The notes beneath the pieces are model-generated. The model saw nothing but the letters and a program-made list of their open reading frames with translations, searched no databases and was not told where the DNA came from. The position numbers and the translations under genes were made by a program. DNA of 7,013 bases from Pseudomonadota bacterium (GTDB taxonomy: Bacteria > Pseudomonadota > Alphaproteobacteria > Rhizobiales > Devosiaceae): assembly GCA_023393475.1 (NCBI GenBank), contig JAEWLC010000023.1, forward strand, positions 1 through 7,013. Direction: 5' to 3'. Positions 1-6,413 of the stretch are shown here, one piece after another. How positions within the stretch are numbered: position 1 is the first letter of the stretch; each line of letters opens with the position of its first letter.

Positions 1-1160
1 AGGCAGAGCACGATGGTTTCGTCCTTGCCCATGGTCGGCGCCACCTTCATCAGCAGCGCCAAGCCGTGCGCGCTTTCGAGCGCCGGGATGATGCCCTCGA
101 GCCTGGTGCAGAGCTGGAAGGCTTCGAGCGCCTCCTCGTCGGTGATCGGCGCGTAGGTGACGCGCTTCGTGTCGTGCAGGTACGAATGCTCGGGGCCGAC
201 GCCCGGGTAGTCGAGGCCGGCCGAAATCGACTGGCCTTCGAGGATCTGTCCGTCGGCATCCTGCAGCAGGTAGGTGCGGTTGCCGTGCAGCACGCCGGGG
301 CGGCCGCCGGTCATCGAAGCGGCGTGGCCGTTCTCGATCTCGATGCCGTGCCCGCCGGCCTCGGCGCCGTAGAGCTTCACCGAGGGATCATCGAGGAAGG
401 CGTGGAACGTGCCGATAGCATTCGAGCCGCCGCCGACACAGGCGACCACGGCGTCGGGCAGCTTGCCCTCGAGGTCGCGCATCTGGGTCTTGATTTCCTC
501 GCCGATGACCGACTGGAAGTTGCGCACCATCTCGGGATAGGGGTGCGGGCCGGCCGCGGTGCCGATCAGGTAGTAGGTGGTCTCGACGTTGGTCACCCAG
601 TCGCGCAGCGCCTCGTTCATGGCGTCCTTGAGGGTGCCGGCACCGGCGGTAACCGGACGAACCTCGGCGCCGAGCATCTTCATGCGCAGCACGTTCGGAT
701 ACTGGCGCTCGACGTCGGTGGCGCCCATGAAGACGACGCAGGGAAGGTCGAACTTGGCGCAGACCGTCGCGGTCGCCACGCCATGCTGGCCGGCACCGGT
801 CTCGGCGATGATGCGGGTCTTGCCCATGCGCTTGGCGAGCAGGATCTGGCCGAGCGTGTTGTTGATCTTGTGCGAGCCGGTGTGGTTCAGCTCTTCGCGC
901 TTGAAGTAGACCCTGGCGCCGCCGAGGTGCTGGCTCAGGCGCTCTGCGTAGTAGAGCGGCGACGGGCGGCCGACATAGTGCGTGGCGAGGTACTTGATCT
1001 CCGCCTGGAAGTCGGGATCGGCCTGCGCGGCGCGATAGGCCTTCTCGAGGTCGAGGATCAGCGGCATCAGCGTTTCGGCGACGAAGCGGCCGCCATAGAG
1101 ACCGAAACGCCCCTGCTCGTCGGGGCCGTTGCGGAGGGAGTTGGCCCCGGTCGCAGTCAC
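1..1160 (-). CDS. trpB: Tryptophan synthase beta subunit, 3' end cut by window edge
   Basis: TrpB is the PLP-dependent subunit of tryptophan synthase; it condenses indole, channelled from TrpA, with L-serine to give L-tryptophan in the cytoplasm. I translated the minus strand by hand. The protein opens MTATGANSLRNGP and then carries the family's GRFGLYGGRFVAETLMPLI stretch. The motif HTGSHKINN holds the PLP Schiff-base lysine at residue 98, and GGGSNAIG at residues 243-250 is the phosphate-binding loop for PLP. About 386 codons are present, ending in DETIVLC; the family is usually about 400 residues, so only the last 15-20 are missing. The start is GTG at 1160: it is preceded by AGGAG nine bases away and by an in-frame stop (the trpF stop), and the next in-frame Met (residue 32) would remove conserved sequence. 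It lies 12 bases after trpF; trpA probably follows outside the window. The identification is very secure. Confidence 0.97.
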   Translation of the reverse strand, partial: MTATGANSLRNGPDEQGRFGLYGGRFVAETLMPLILDLEKAYRAAQADPDFQAEIKYLATHYVGRPSPLYYAERLSQHLGGARVYFKREELNHTGSHKINNTLGQILLAKRMGKTRIIAETGAGQHGVATATVCAKFDLPCVVFMGATDVERQYPNVLRMKMLGAEVRPVTAGAGTLKDAMNEALRDWVTNVETTYYLIGTAAGPHPYPEMVRNFQSVIGEEIKTQMRDLEGKLPDAVVACVGGGSNAIGTFHAFLDDPSVKLYGAEAGGHGIEIENGHAASMTGGRPGVLHGNRTYLLQDADGQILEGQSISAGLDYPGVGPEHSYLHDTKRVTYAPITDEEALEAFQLCTRLEGIIPALESAHGLALLMKVAPTMGKDETIVLC

Positions 1161-1169
1161 TGTCGCAAA

Positions 1170-1174
1170 CTCCT
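1170..1174 (-). promoter_or_regulatory. trpB ribosome binding site overlapping the trpF stop codon
   Basis: On the minus strand the trpF stop TAG (1175-1173) reads straight into GAG, giving AGGAG at 1174-1170. Nine bases separate it from the GTG at 1160. This decides the trpB start, because no in-frame ATG lies nearby. A terminating ribosome on trpF would sit on this site, which fits translational coupling of the two genes; the coupling itself is inference. Confidence 0.75.
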
Positions 1175-1823
1175 ATGTGTGCGCGGCTCGCGCACTGTCG
1201 ATAAAGGCCCGGATCAGCGCAGCAGTCTTGACGCCGGGTGCCGTTTCCACCCCGGAGGAGACATCGACGCCAAACGGCCGCACGGCCTTGATCGCCTCGC
1301 CAACCGTCGCCGGAGTGAGGCCCCCGGAAAGCATGAAGGGCAGGCTCGGGTCAAGCGCCTTGAGGAGAGTCCAGTCGAAGGGCACACCGAGGCCGCCAGG
1401 ACGTTCGGCGCCCTTGGGCGCCTTGGCGTCGAGCAGGATCCGGTCGGCCACGTCGACGAAGTCCGGCACCTTGGCGACGTCCTCGGCAGTGCCGATGGAG
1501 ATGGCCTTGAGGATGGCGATGCCGGCTTCATCGCGGATGGCCTCGACCCGGTGTGGAGTCTCCGGCCCGTGGAGCTGGATCCAATCGGGCGACAGGGCCG
1601 CGACTTCCATCACGGTGGAGTTGTCCGGATTGACGAGGACCACGCAGGTCTCGACGCGGCCGCGGGCTTCGGAGATCAGCTCCTGCAACGTCTCGAGGCC
1701 GACATGGCGCGGGCTGCGCTCGAAATGCATGAATCCGACGATGTCGGCGCCTGCCTCGATCGCCGCATCCAGCAGCACAGGCGTCTTGATGCCGCAAATC
1801 TTGATCACGAGAGGGTCGGGCAT
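1173..1823 (-). CDS. trpF: Phosphoribosylanthranilate isomerase
   Basis: TrpF performs the Amadori rearrangement of N-(5'-phosphoribosyl)anthranilate to CdRP, the third step from chorismate to tryptophan. The 216-residue product has the normal length for a monofunctional TrpF and a single (beta/alpha)8 barrel is expected. KICGIKT at residues 8-14 holds the catalytic cysteine (C10). LLDAKAPKG at 131-138 holds the catalytic aspartate (D132). LSGGLTP at 165-171 and GVDVSSGVE at 185-193 match the phosphate-binding loops. The open frame continues upstream to 2132, but that part is the antisense frame of the LapA-domain gene. I chose ATG at 1823 because KICGIK normally begins within ten residues of the start and because it falls 10 bases after the previous stop. 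The Shine-Dalgarno match (AAAGAG) is weak and close. trpB follows after 12 bases in the same frame. Confidence 0.97.
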   Translation of the reverse strand: MPDPLVIKICGIKTPVLLDAAIEAGADIVGFMHFERSPRHVGLETLQELISEARGRVETCVVLVNPDNSTVMEVAALSPDWIQLHGPETPHRVEAIRDEAGIAILKAISIGTAEDVAKVPDFVDVADRILLDAKAPKGAERPGGLGVPFDWTLLKALDPSLPFMLSGGLTPATVGEAIKAVRPFGVDVSSGVETAPGVKTAALIRAFIDSARAAHT

Positions 1824-1833
1824 AGCTCTTTGG

Positions 1834-2187
1834 TCAGCTGGTATGAGCGAAATCTTCGGCGCCGAGCGCCGTGTGCGGCTCGGGCGAACGGCGGGCCACT
1901 TCGAGCTCGCGATGCAGCCGCTCGGTCTCGCGCTTGAAATGACGTTCGTCGCGGCGATGCGGACCCTGGGCGAACCAGGTGGCAATGCCGCCCAGCAGCA
2001 CGCCGAACAGCAGGACCGCGAACAGCACGAGGAAGAGCGGGACGCCGACGCCGGGCGTCGACAGCGCCTCGACCGGCGCGAGCGGGTTGAAATTGACGAC
2101 GACCAGCTGCCGGTTGGCGAGCGCGAACACAACCACGGCCGCGCAAAGCGGTACGAGCACGAACCAGCCGACTATCCGCCTAAACAT
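1834..2187 (-). CDS. LapA-domain (DUF1049) small inner-membrane protein
   Basis: The 117-residue product shows two hydrophobic segments, about residues 7-25 and 49-71, separated by a short loop with FALANRQLVVVNFNPL, which is the hallmark region of the LapA/DUF1049 domain. After the second helix comes a charged, Arg/Glu-rich stretch (about 77-100) that could form a short cytoplasmic coiled coil, then a variable tail. In enterobacteria LapA works with LapB in control of LpxC and LPS synthesis; whether this alphaproteobacterial relative does the same is not established, and no lapB is in the window. It lies 15 bases after ihfB and 10 before trpF, a position these small proteins commonly hold in Hyphomicrobiales. 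No good Shine-Dalgarno is visible before ATG 2187, so it may depend on ribosomes finishing ihfB. Confidence 0.85.
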   Translation of the reverse strand: MFRRIVGWFVLVPLCAAVVVFALANRQLVVVNFNPLAPVEALSTPGVGVPLFLVLFAVLLFGVLLGGIATWFAQGPHRRDERHFKRETERLHRELEVARRSPEPHTALGAEDFAHTS

Positions 2188-2202
2188 GCGAAGGCCCAGA
2201 CA

Positions 2203-2487
2203 TCATCCTGCGCGATTGATCCGCTCGCGGATTTCCTTGCCGGCCTTGAACTGCGGCACGTATTTCTCGCCCACGTCCACGGTCTCGCCGGTCCTCGGGT
2301 TGCGGCCGACGCGTGCCGGCCGGTTCTTGACCGAGAATGCGCCAAAGCCGCGCAATTCGACGCGGTCACCCCGCGCCATCGCATCCCCGACTTCATCGAG
2401 GATGGCGTTGACGATGTTCTCGATATCCCGCTGGAACAGATGCGGGTTTTCTTCGGACAGTCGCTGCACGAGTTCGGACTTGATCAT
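2203..2487 (-). CDS. ihfB: Integration host factor subunit beta
   Basis: IhfB pairs with IhfA to form the heterodimer that binds the minor groove and bends DNA sharply, acting in nucleoid structure, sigma-54 promoter activation, replication and recombination. The product is 94 residues, the same length as the E. coli protein. It opens MIKSELVQRL, has the RGFGAF turn at 46-51, and GRNPRTGE at 61-68 on the DNA-contacting beta arm with the intercalating proline P64. These features favour IhfB over IhfA or HU. The start ATG at 2487 has AAGGAG at 2507-2502, but 14 bases away, further than usual; a G-run (2497-2492) lies closer and may serve instead. sppA ends 34 bases upstream and the LapA-domain gene starts 15 bases downstream. 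Confidence 0.95.
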   Translation of the reverse strand: MIKSELVQRLSEENPHLFQRDIENIVNAILDEVGDAMARGDRVELRGFGAFSVKNRPARVGRNPRTGETVDVGEKYVPQFKAGKEIRERINRAG

Positions 2488-2517
2488 ACCGCCCCCCGGC
2501 GCTCCTTACGAACGATG

Positions 2518-2546
2518 GGTATCACATCGACGCCTGAGCGTGCCAA
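2518..2546 (-). promoter_or_regulatory. Candidate internal promoter for ihfB
   Basis: On the minus strand TTGGCA (2546-2541), a 17-base spacer and GATACC (2523-2518) resemble a sigma-70-type promoter: the -35 is good and the -10 is poor (3 of 6 to TATAAT). It overlaps the end of sppA and would start RNA near 2511, about 24 bases before the ihfB start codon and just upstream of its AAGGAG. A separate ihfB promoter is plausible because IHF must be made at its own level. The call is a pattern match only. Confidence 0.3.
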
Positions 2547-3469
2547 AGCGAAACCAGCCCGTCAAGCGACATCGCCTGATCGACGCCGGAACGGACCGCT
2601 TCCGCGGCAGACTTGCCGAGCCAGCGCGTGACCCCGCCCCAGCCTGTTTCGGGCCTGGGATAATAGTCCACCACCGGCAGGTCGGGGGCGACGGACTTGT
2701 CCGTTTCGAGCCAGGCGATGGCTTCGGCCTCCCCGCCGATGGCGTCGATCAACTTTGTTTCGACACCCTGGCGGCCGGTGATGATGCGGCCGTCCGCCAG
2801 CGCCAGCGTTTCGGGGCGCGCAATGCCGCGGCGTTCGGAGACGATGTCGACGAACCACTCGAACGAATCATCGACCAGCGCCTGGAGCGAGGCACGCACC
2901 TCGCCCTGCAGTGGCTCGTTGAGATCGGGCTCGGCCTTCAGCGGGCCGGTCTGCACCTTGTCGAGGTCGACCCCGATGGTGTCGAGGAGCTTGCCGGCGT
3001 CGACATGCTGATACAGCACGCCGATCGAGCCGACGATGGAGAGGCGCCGGGCAAAGATGCGGTCCGACGCGATGGCGGTCATGTAGGCGGCCGAGGCGCC
3101 GAGTTCGTCGATGGTGGCAACGACCGGTTTCTTGGCGCGCAGCGCGCCGAGCGCTTCGTACAGTTCCTCGCCGCCGGCGGTGGTGCCGCCCGGCGAGTTG
3201 ATGGAGACGATCACCGCCTTCACGGCAGCGTCGTCACCGAGGTCAGTCAGCACCTGCAACCGCTCACGGCTGGTGAGGATGGTGCCGGCGATGGTGACAC
3301 GGGCGATGCGGTCGCCCGGGCCGCCCTGCTCGAGACTGAAGCGGCCGACAAGGGCCAGCACCACGGCCGCGAGCGCGACGAAGAACAGCACGCGCCATGT
3401 CCGGCGCGAGCGGCGCAGCACGCGATTGGCGGGGATCAGGTGGGCGGGATCGCCGGACGTATCGGTCAT
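2522..3469 (-). CDS. sppA: Signal peptide peptidase SppA, short form (S49 family)
   Basis: SppA is a membrane-bound serine protease with a Ser/Lys dyad that degrades signal peptides left after secretion. The 315-residue protein is of the short, single-domain type, as in Bacillus, not the duplicated E. coli form. A basic stretch (RRSRR, 19-23) precedes one membrane helix at about 26-42, so the catalytic part should face the periplasm. SINSPGGTTAGGEELYEAL (89-107) is the S49 oxyanion-region signature. ELGASAAYM holds the likely nucleophile S126, and TGPLKAEPDL the likely general base K178. Their spacing of 52 equals that of the B. subtilis dyad as I remember it (S147/K199). ATG 3469 has GAGG five bases upstream. 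It appears to be the first gene of the sppA-ihfB-lapA-trpF-trpB cluster, with a candidate promoter just before it. Confidence 0.94.
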   Translation of the reverse strand: MTDTSGDPAHLIPANRVLRRSRRTWRVLFFVALAAVVLALVGRFSLEQGGPGDRIARVTIAGTILTSRERLQVLTDLGDDAAVKAVIVSINSPGGTTAGGEELYEALGALRAKKPVVATIDELGASAAYMTAIASDRIFARRLSIVGSIGVLYQHVDAGKLLDTIGVDLDKVQTGPLKAEPDLNEPLQGEVRASLQALVDDSFEWFVDIVSERRGIARPETLALADGRIITGRQGVETKLIDAIGGEAEAIAWLETDKSVAPDLPVVDYYPRPETGWGGVTRWLGKSAAEAVRSGVDQAMSLDGLVSLWHAQASM

Positions 3470-3498
3470 ATTGGCCTCGAGCCGAACAGGTGAGGACG

Positions 3499-3527
3499 AG
3501 GTAGCGCGGAGGGGCGCGAAAAGGCAA
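3499..3527 (-). promoter_or_regulatory. Candidate promoter of the sppA-ihfB-trp cluster
   Basis: In the 93-base gap between the regulator gene and sppA, the minus strand reads CCTTGCCT, a 17-base spacer, then CTACCT. TTGCCT (3527-3522) and CTACCT (3504-3499) resemble the alphaproteobacterial housekeeping pattern CTTGAC-N17-CTATAT. RNA would begin near 3492, leaving a leader of about 23 bases with the sppA GAGG site. It would let the cluster be transcribed independently of the regulator. No transcription data support it here. Confidence 0.4.
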
Positions 3528-3562
3528 GGCGGTAGAGCAGCGGGTCCGCCGCGCCGCCGGCG

Positions 3563-6061
3563 CTAAACCGTGAGCCTCTGGCGCTCGTCCCTGATGAAGC
3601 CGGCGATATGGTCGGCCTCGAACAGGCTGAGAGCGCGGCCCTGCTCGATCAGCCGCGCGCACTCTTCGCCGGGCAGGGCCTGCTCGAGCAGCGCGACCAG
3701 CCGGAGCCGCTGCGCTTCTTCCGTCGCCTGCCGGCCGTCGGGCCAGCCTTCGAAGCAGCGATCGGTGAAGCCCAGTATGAGCGCGGCGTCTGAAGCCGCG
3801 CCGCGATTGGCGGCGAGTTCGGCCATGCCCTGGAGCACGCACCAGTGCCAGTGTCCGCCATCGCGCGGCACGACGCTGACCGCCTCGCGCAGCGGCGCCT
3901 CCGCTGCATCGGCGCGGCCGAGCGCGAAGTTGTAGGCGGCAATGTTGGTGAGTGTGATGCAGAGCTGCAGCGAGCTGCCGTCGCGCCGGAGATCGGGCAG
4001 CACCTGCTCGGCGATGCGGAGCGCGCGGGGCGTGTCGCCCCAGCGGTGCAGCATCTCGCAAAGGTTGATGGCGGAGCGGTAGCGGCCCTTCAGGTTGCCC
4101 AGCTCTTCATGCATCGCCATACCGGCTTCAGCTCGTGCGAGCCCCGCTACCCGGTCGCCCTGCACCCAGGTCTGCACCCCGACAGCAACCAGCGCCCAGG
4201 CTTTCACCTTGGAGTTCTCAAGGCCGGGCAGCATCTCCTGCAGCTCGCGCACCAACGCGGCAGCCTCGTCGGGCTCGCGGAAGAAGATCGTGATCCAGGC
4301 GAGCAGCAGGACGGACTGGGCATAGCGCAGCCGGTCGGACGAGGTCCGGAAGAAGACGAGCGCGGGCTCGAGGCCTTCCCGCGCCCTCAGATCCATGGCG
4401 TTGAAGCGGCAGATTTCACCGAGCGCCAGCTGCAGGCGGGCGGCGATCTCGGGCGAGACGGCGCCGATCAGCGCCATGCCGCCGTCGATGGTCTCGAACC
4501 CTTCGGCGCCCAGTTGTTCCTGGATGAAGTAGCGGTAGGAGGCCGCCGCCAGTTCGACATAGAGCGGCCAGTCGGCGCGCGAGCGGGCCCAGGACAGGGC
4601 AGCACGGAGGTTATCGCCGTCGGGGCGGTAGAGGCGCTCCCACTCGAGATCGGGCAGCGTTTCCCAGCGCCTGAGGCCATCCTCGAAATGGGTGGCAACC
4701 CAGGCGGCGTGGCGGGCCCGGGCGGAGGTCTCCTCGTCGGCCTCGGCCAGCTTGTCGAGCAGGTAGTGCCGGGTCGAGTCGAGCAGCCGGTAGCGCGAGC
4801 GATCCTGCCCGTCGCGCACGACGAGCGAGCGCCGCACCAGTTCGGCGATGCGCGGTCCGGCATCCTCCCCGAGCACGGCGGCCACGGCTTCGATCGAGAA
4901 GCTGCCGTGGAATACGGCAAGCGCGCGGAGGATGCGCTGGTCTTCCGCCGTCAGCAGGTCGTAGCTCCAGGCTAGCGATGCGGCGAGCGAACGGTGGCGC
5001 GGCAGCGCCGGGTCCCAGTCGGCCTCGAGGCTGGCCAATTGCTGCTCGAGTTGCCGATCGACGGTCTCGATGCCCACCGTCGCGGCACGGGCGGCGGCCA
5101 TCTTGATGGCAAGCGCAACGCCGTCGAGGCGGCGGCAGAGGCGGGCCACAACCGGCAGTTCGTCGTCGGAGAGGTTCTCGCCGAAGGCTTCGTAGCAATA
5201 GGCGAGGAAGCGGGTCGAGGCGGCTTCCGCATCCGGGCCCGCGGCATCGACGCCGAACGGCAGCAGCTTGAACATGTGCTCCTCGGCGAGGCCGAGCGCC
5301 ATCTGCGAGGTGGCGAGGATGCGGATGCCCGGCGCTTCGGCGAGCAGCGTGCGGGCGACGCGCGCCACTGCGCCGCGGACATGCTCGCAGTTGTCGATCA
5401 CGAGGACGGCGCGGCTCGCGCGCAGGTATTCGGCGATGAGCTCGAGCGGCCGGCTGCCGGCGCGGAACGGCACCGCAAGGGTCTGGATCAGCACGCTTTC
5501 CACGAACTCGCCCGAGGCGATGGCGGCGAGGTCGACCATCCAGACGCCGCCCTCGATCTCGCCGAGGCCGCCTGCCACCGCCACGGCAAGGGTGGTCTTG
5601 CCCACCCCGCCCGGCCCGACGATGGTCACCAGCCGGTGCTGTTCCAGCAATTGCCCGACGGCGGCGATCTCCGCCTCGCGCGCCACGCAATCGGCGCGGT
5701 AGCGGCCGATATTGCCGCCGGCGCCGGCGCGAGGTGCTGGCGCGGCCGCCTCCGCATCGCGAGGCAGCGGGCCGACATACTTGTAGCCGCGGCCGTGGAC
5801 GGTGGCGACGAAGCCGGGCCCCAGCACCTTGCGCAGGGCCGACATATGGACCTGCAGCGTGTTCTCCTCGACCACGACGCCGGGCCAGACCGTGTCGAAC
5901 AGAGCCGACTTGTCGAGCAACTCGTTCGGCCGGGCGAGGAGCGCCGCGAGCAGGTCGAAAGAACGGCTCGACAGCTCGACAGGCCCGTCGGGGCCGACAA
6001 GCTCACGCTCCCGCGGCCTCAGCCGGAAATCGCCGAACAGAATCTCCATGGGCCGAAGCAT
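3563..6061 (-). CDS. Winged-helix regulator with STAND/NB-ARC-like ATPase and TPR-like C-terminus
   Basis: This 832-residue protein looks like a one-component transcriptional regulator. Residues about 6-98 form an OmpR/PhoB-type winged helix (FDLLAALLARP, VVVEENTLQVHMSALRKVLG, TVHGRGYKYVG). An Ala/Pro linker (104-115) leads to an ATPase: Walker A GPGGVGKTT (149-157), Walker B VLVIDNCEHV with D223, ILATSQMAL (248-256; the residue after TS, often Arg, is Gln), and LDGVALAIKMAAARA (312-326), equivalent to the GLPLAI motif but with Ala for Pro. RHRSLAASLAWSYDLL (356-371) begins the helical module after the ATPase. Residues about 490-800 are helical and TPR-like, presumably the sensor. There is no receiver domain and no membrane helix. 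Ligand and targets are unknown. Start ATG 6061 or the ATG four codons later (6049) are both possible; neither has a clear Shine-Dalgarno. In this family ATP binding and oligomerisation usually follow ligand sensing. Confidence 0.88.
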   Translation of the reverse strand: MLRPMEILFGDFRLRPRERELVGPDGPVELSSRSFDLLAALLARPNELLDKSALFDTVWPGVVVEENTLQVHMSALRKVLGPGFVATVHGRGYKYVGPLPRDAEAAAPAPRAGAGGNIGRYRADCVAREAEIAAVGQLLEQHRLVTIVGPGGVGKTTLAVAVAGGLGEIEGGVWMVDLAAIASGEFVESVLIQTLAVPFRAGSRPLELIAEYLRASRAVLVIDNCEHVRGAVARVARTLLAEAPGIRILATSQMALGLAEEHMFKLLPFGVDAAGPDAEAASTRFLAYCYEAFGENLSDDELPVVARLCRRLDGVALAIKMAAARAATVGIETVDRQLEQQLASLEADWDPALPRHRSLAASLAWSYDLLTAEDQRILRALAVFHGSFSIEAVAAVLGEDAGPRIAELVRRSLVVRDGQDRSRYRLLDSTRHYLLDKLAEADEETSARARHAAWVATHFEDGLRRWETLPDLEWERLYRPDGDNLRAALSWARSRADWPLYVELAAASYRYFIQEQLGAEGFETIDGGMALIGAVSPEIAARLQLALGEICRFNAMDLRAREGLEPALVFFRTSSDRLRYAQSVLLLAWITIFFREPDEAAALVRELQEMLPGLENSKVKAWALVAVGVQTWVQGDRVAGLARAEAGMAMHEELGNLKGRYRSAINLCEMLHRWGDTPRALRIAEQVLPDLRRDGSSLQLCITLTNIAAYNFALGRADAAEAPLREAVSVVPRDGGHWHWCVLQGMAELAANRGAASDAALILGFTDRCFEGWPDGRQATEEAQRLRLVALLEQALPGEECARLIEQGRALSLFEADHIAGFIRDERQRLTV

Positions 6062-6082
6062 AGCGCGCGATCCAGAAAGACG

Positions 6083-6115
6083 TCGATCAGGACTCGATCA
6101 GAACTCTTCAGGATC
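6083..6115. repeat. Tandem 11-base direct repeats, candidate operator
   Basis: TCGATCAGGAC (6083-6093) is followed immediately by TCGATCAGAAC (6094-6104), identical at 10 of 11 positions. A third, degenerate copy TCTTCAGGATC (6105-6115) repeats the TCAGGA core 10 bases on. The cores therefore recur about once per helical turn. OmpR/PhoB-type winged helices bind head-to-tail on direct repeats of about 11 bases, as in the Pho box. The repeats begin 22 bases upstream of the regulator's first ATG and lie in the gap shared with the divergent small gene, so autoregulation and control of that gene are reasonable inferences. Confidence 0.45.
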
Positions 6116-6165
6116 GCCCCAAGGACTGCCGGGACGGTTGGCGCGATGGTGGTGGCACGGACATC

Positions 6166-6170
6166 AGGAG
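6166..6170 (+). promoter_or_regulatory. Ribosome binding site of the small DUF1127-like gene
   Basis: AGGAG stands 10 bases before the ATG at 6181. It supports this short frame as a real gene and fixes its start. Confidence 0.6.
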
Positions 6171-6180
6171 TTGACCGAAA

Positions 6181-6366
6181 ATGCTGTTCCAGCCCGCGCC
6201 CCGCAGCCATTTCTTGAAGCGTGCACTCGCCTTCACCACCGGCATCCTCGCTGGCATCGTCGGCAATCGCGCCGACGCCGCCTATCTCGACGGAATGCGC
6301 CCGAGCGAACTCGAAGATCTCGGCCTGCGGCGCGGCGACGACGGCGGCTATCGCTTCTTCAAGTGA
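6181..6366 (+). CDS. Small DUF1127-like protein
   Basis: This 61-residue basic protein is encoded on the plus strand, divergent from the large regulator. An AGGAG site lies 10 bases before the ATG, and third codon positions are strongly G/C, as in its neighbours, so I take it as real. Residues 11-28 (FLKRALAFTTGILAGIVG) form a hydrophobic or amphipathic helix. Residues 35-51, YLDGMRPSELEDLGLRR, resemble the C-terminal half of DUF1127 (YjiS-like) proteins, whose hallmark is an L-x-D-[IL]-G-[IL]-x-R motif; here it reads LEDLGLRR. The tail GDDGGYRFFK is rich in aromatics. Small DUF1127 proteins are common in Hyphomicrobiales, and some affect small-RNA turnover and phosphate or carbon metabolism in Agrobacterium and Rhodobacter. 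The match is by motif only, so the family assignment is moderate; the role here is unknown. Confidence 0.7.
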   Translation: MLFQPAPRSHFLKRALAFTTGILAGIVGNRADAAYLDGMRPSELEDLGLRRGDDGGYRFFK

Positions 6367-6374
6367 GGTGGTGC

Positions 6375-6405
6375 GACCGGCCCTCCCGGCCACTCGGGGC
6401 CGGTC
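6375..6405. terminator. GC-rich hairpin between convergent genes
   Basis: GACCGGCCC (6375-6383) and GGGCCGGTC (6397-6405) are perfect inverted copies, forming a 9-base-pair stem with a 13-base loop. It begins eight bases after the stop of the small plus-strand gene and ends eight bases before the stop codon of the convergent GNAT gene. No T-run follows on either strand, so it is not a canonical intrinsic terminator. It could stabilise both 3' ends or act as a weak bidirectional terminator. Confidence 0.5.
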
Positions 6406-6413
6406 CACGCCGC

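Noticed and set aside
66..1937. A 623-codon open frame on the plus strand antisense to trpB and trpF
   Set aside because: It runs opposite two certain genes, has no recognisable domain, and long antisense frames are expected in GC-rich DNA where stop codons are rare.
1824..2132. N-terminal extension of trpF up to 2132
   Set aside because: The extra residues are a Ser/Arg-rich shadow of the LapA-domain gene; the TrpF fold begins at the ATG at 1823.
1129..2631. A 500-codon plus-strand open frame
   Set aside because: It is antisense to trpF, the LapA-domain gene and ihfB and has a low-complexity Ser/Arg/Ala composition typical of shadow frames.
1979..3493. A 504-codon plus-strand open frame
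   Set aside because: It is antisense to ihfB and sppA, both with clear catalytic or DNA-binding motifs; nothing in the frame resembles a protein family.
3528..3562. Terminator after the regulator gene
   Set aside because: Only a 5-pair GGCGG/CCGCC stem with a long loop can be drawn, and the following CTTGCCTTTT is better explained as part of a promoter.
3845..4975. Plus-strand open frame of 376 codons, and another at 4994-6217
   Set aside because: Both are antisense to the regulator, whose Walker and winged-helix motifs are unambiguous.
3563..6061. Regulator as an Avs-type antiphage STAND defence protein
   Set aside because: It has an N-terminal DNA-binding winged helix and no nuclease, protease or other effector domain, which fits a transcription factor; no defence genes lie nearby.
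6019..6408. Minus-strand 129-codon open frame opposite the small DUF1127-like gene
   Set aside because: It overlaps the regulator's start and opposes a gene with a good ribosome site and family motif; no domain is visible in it.
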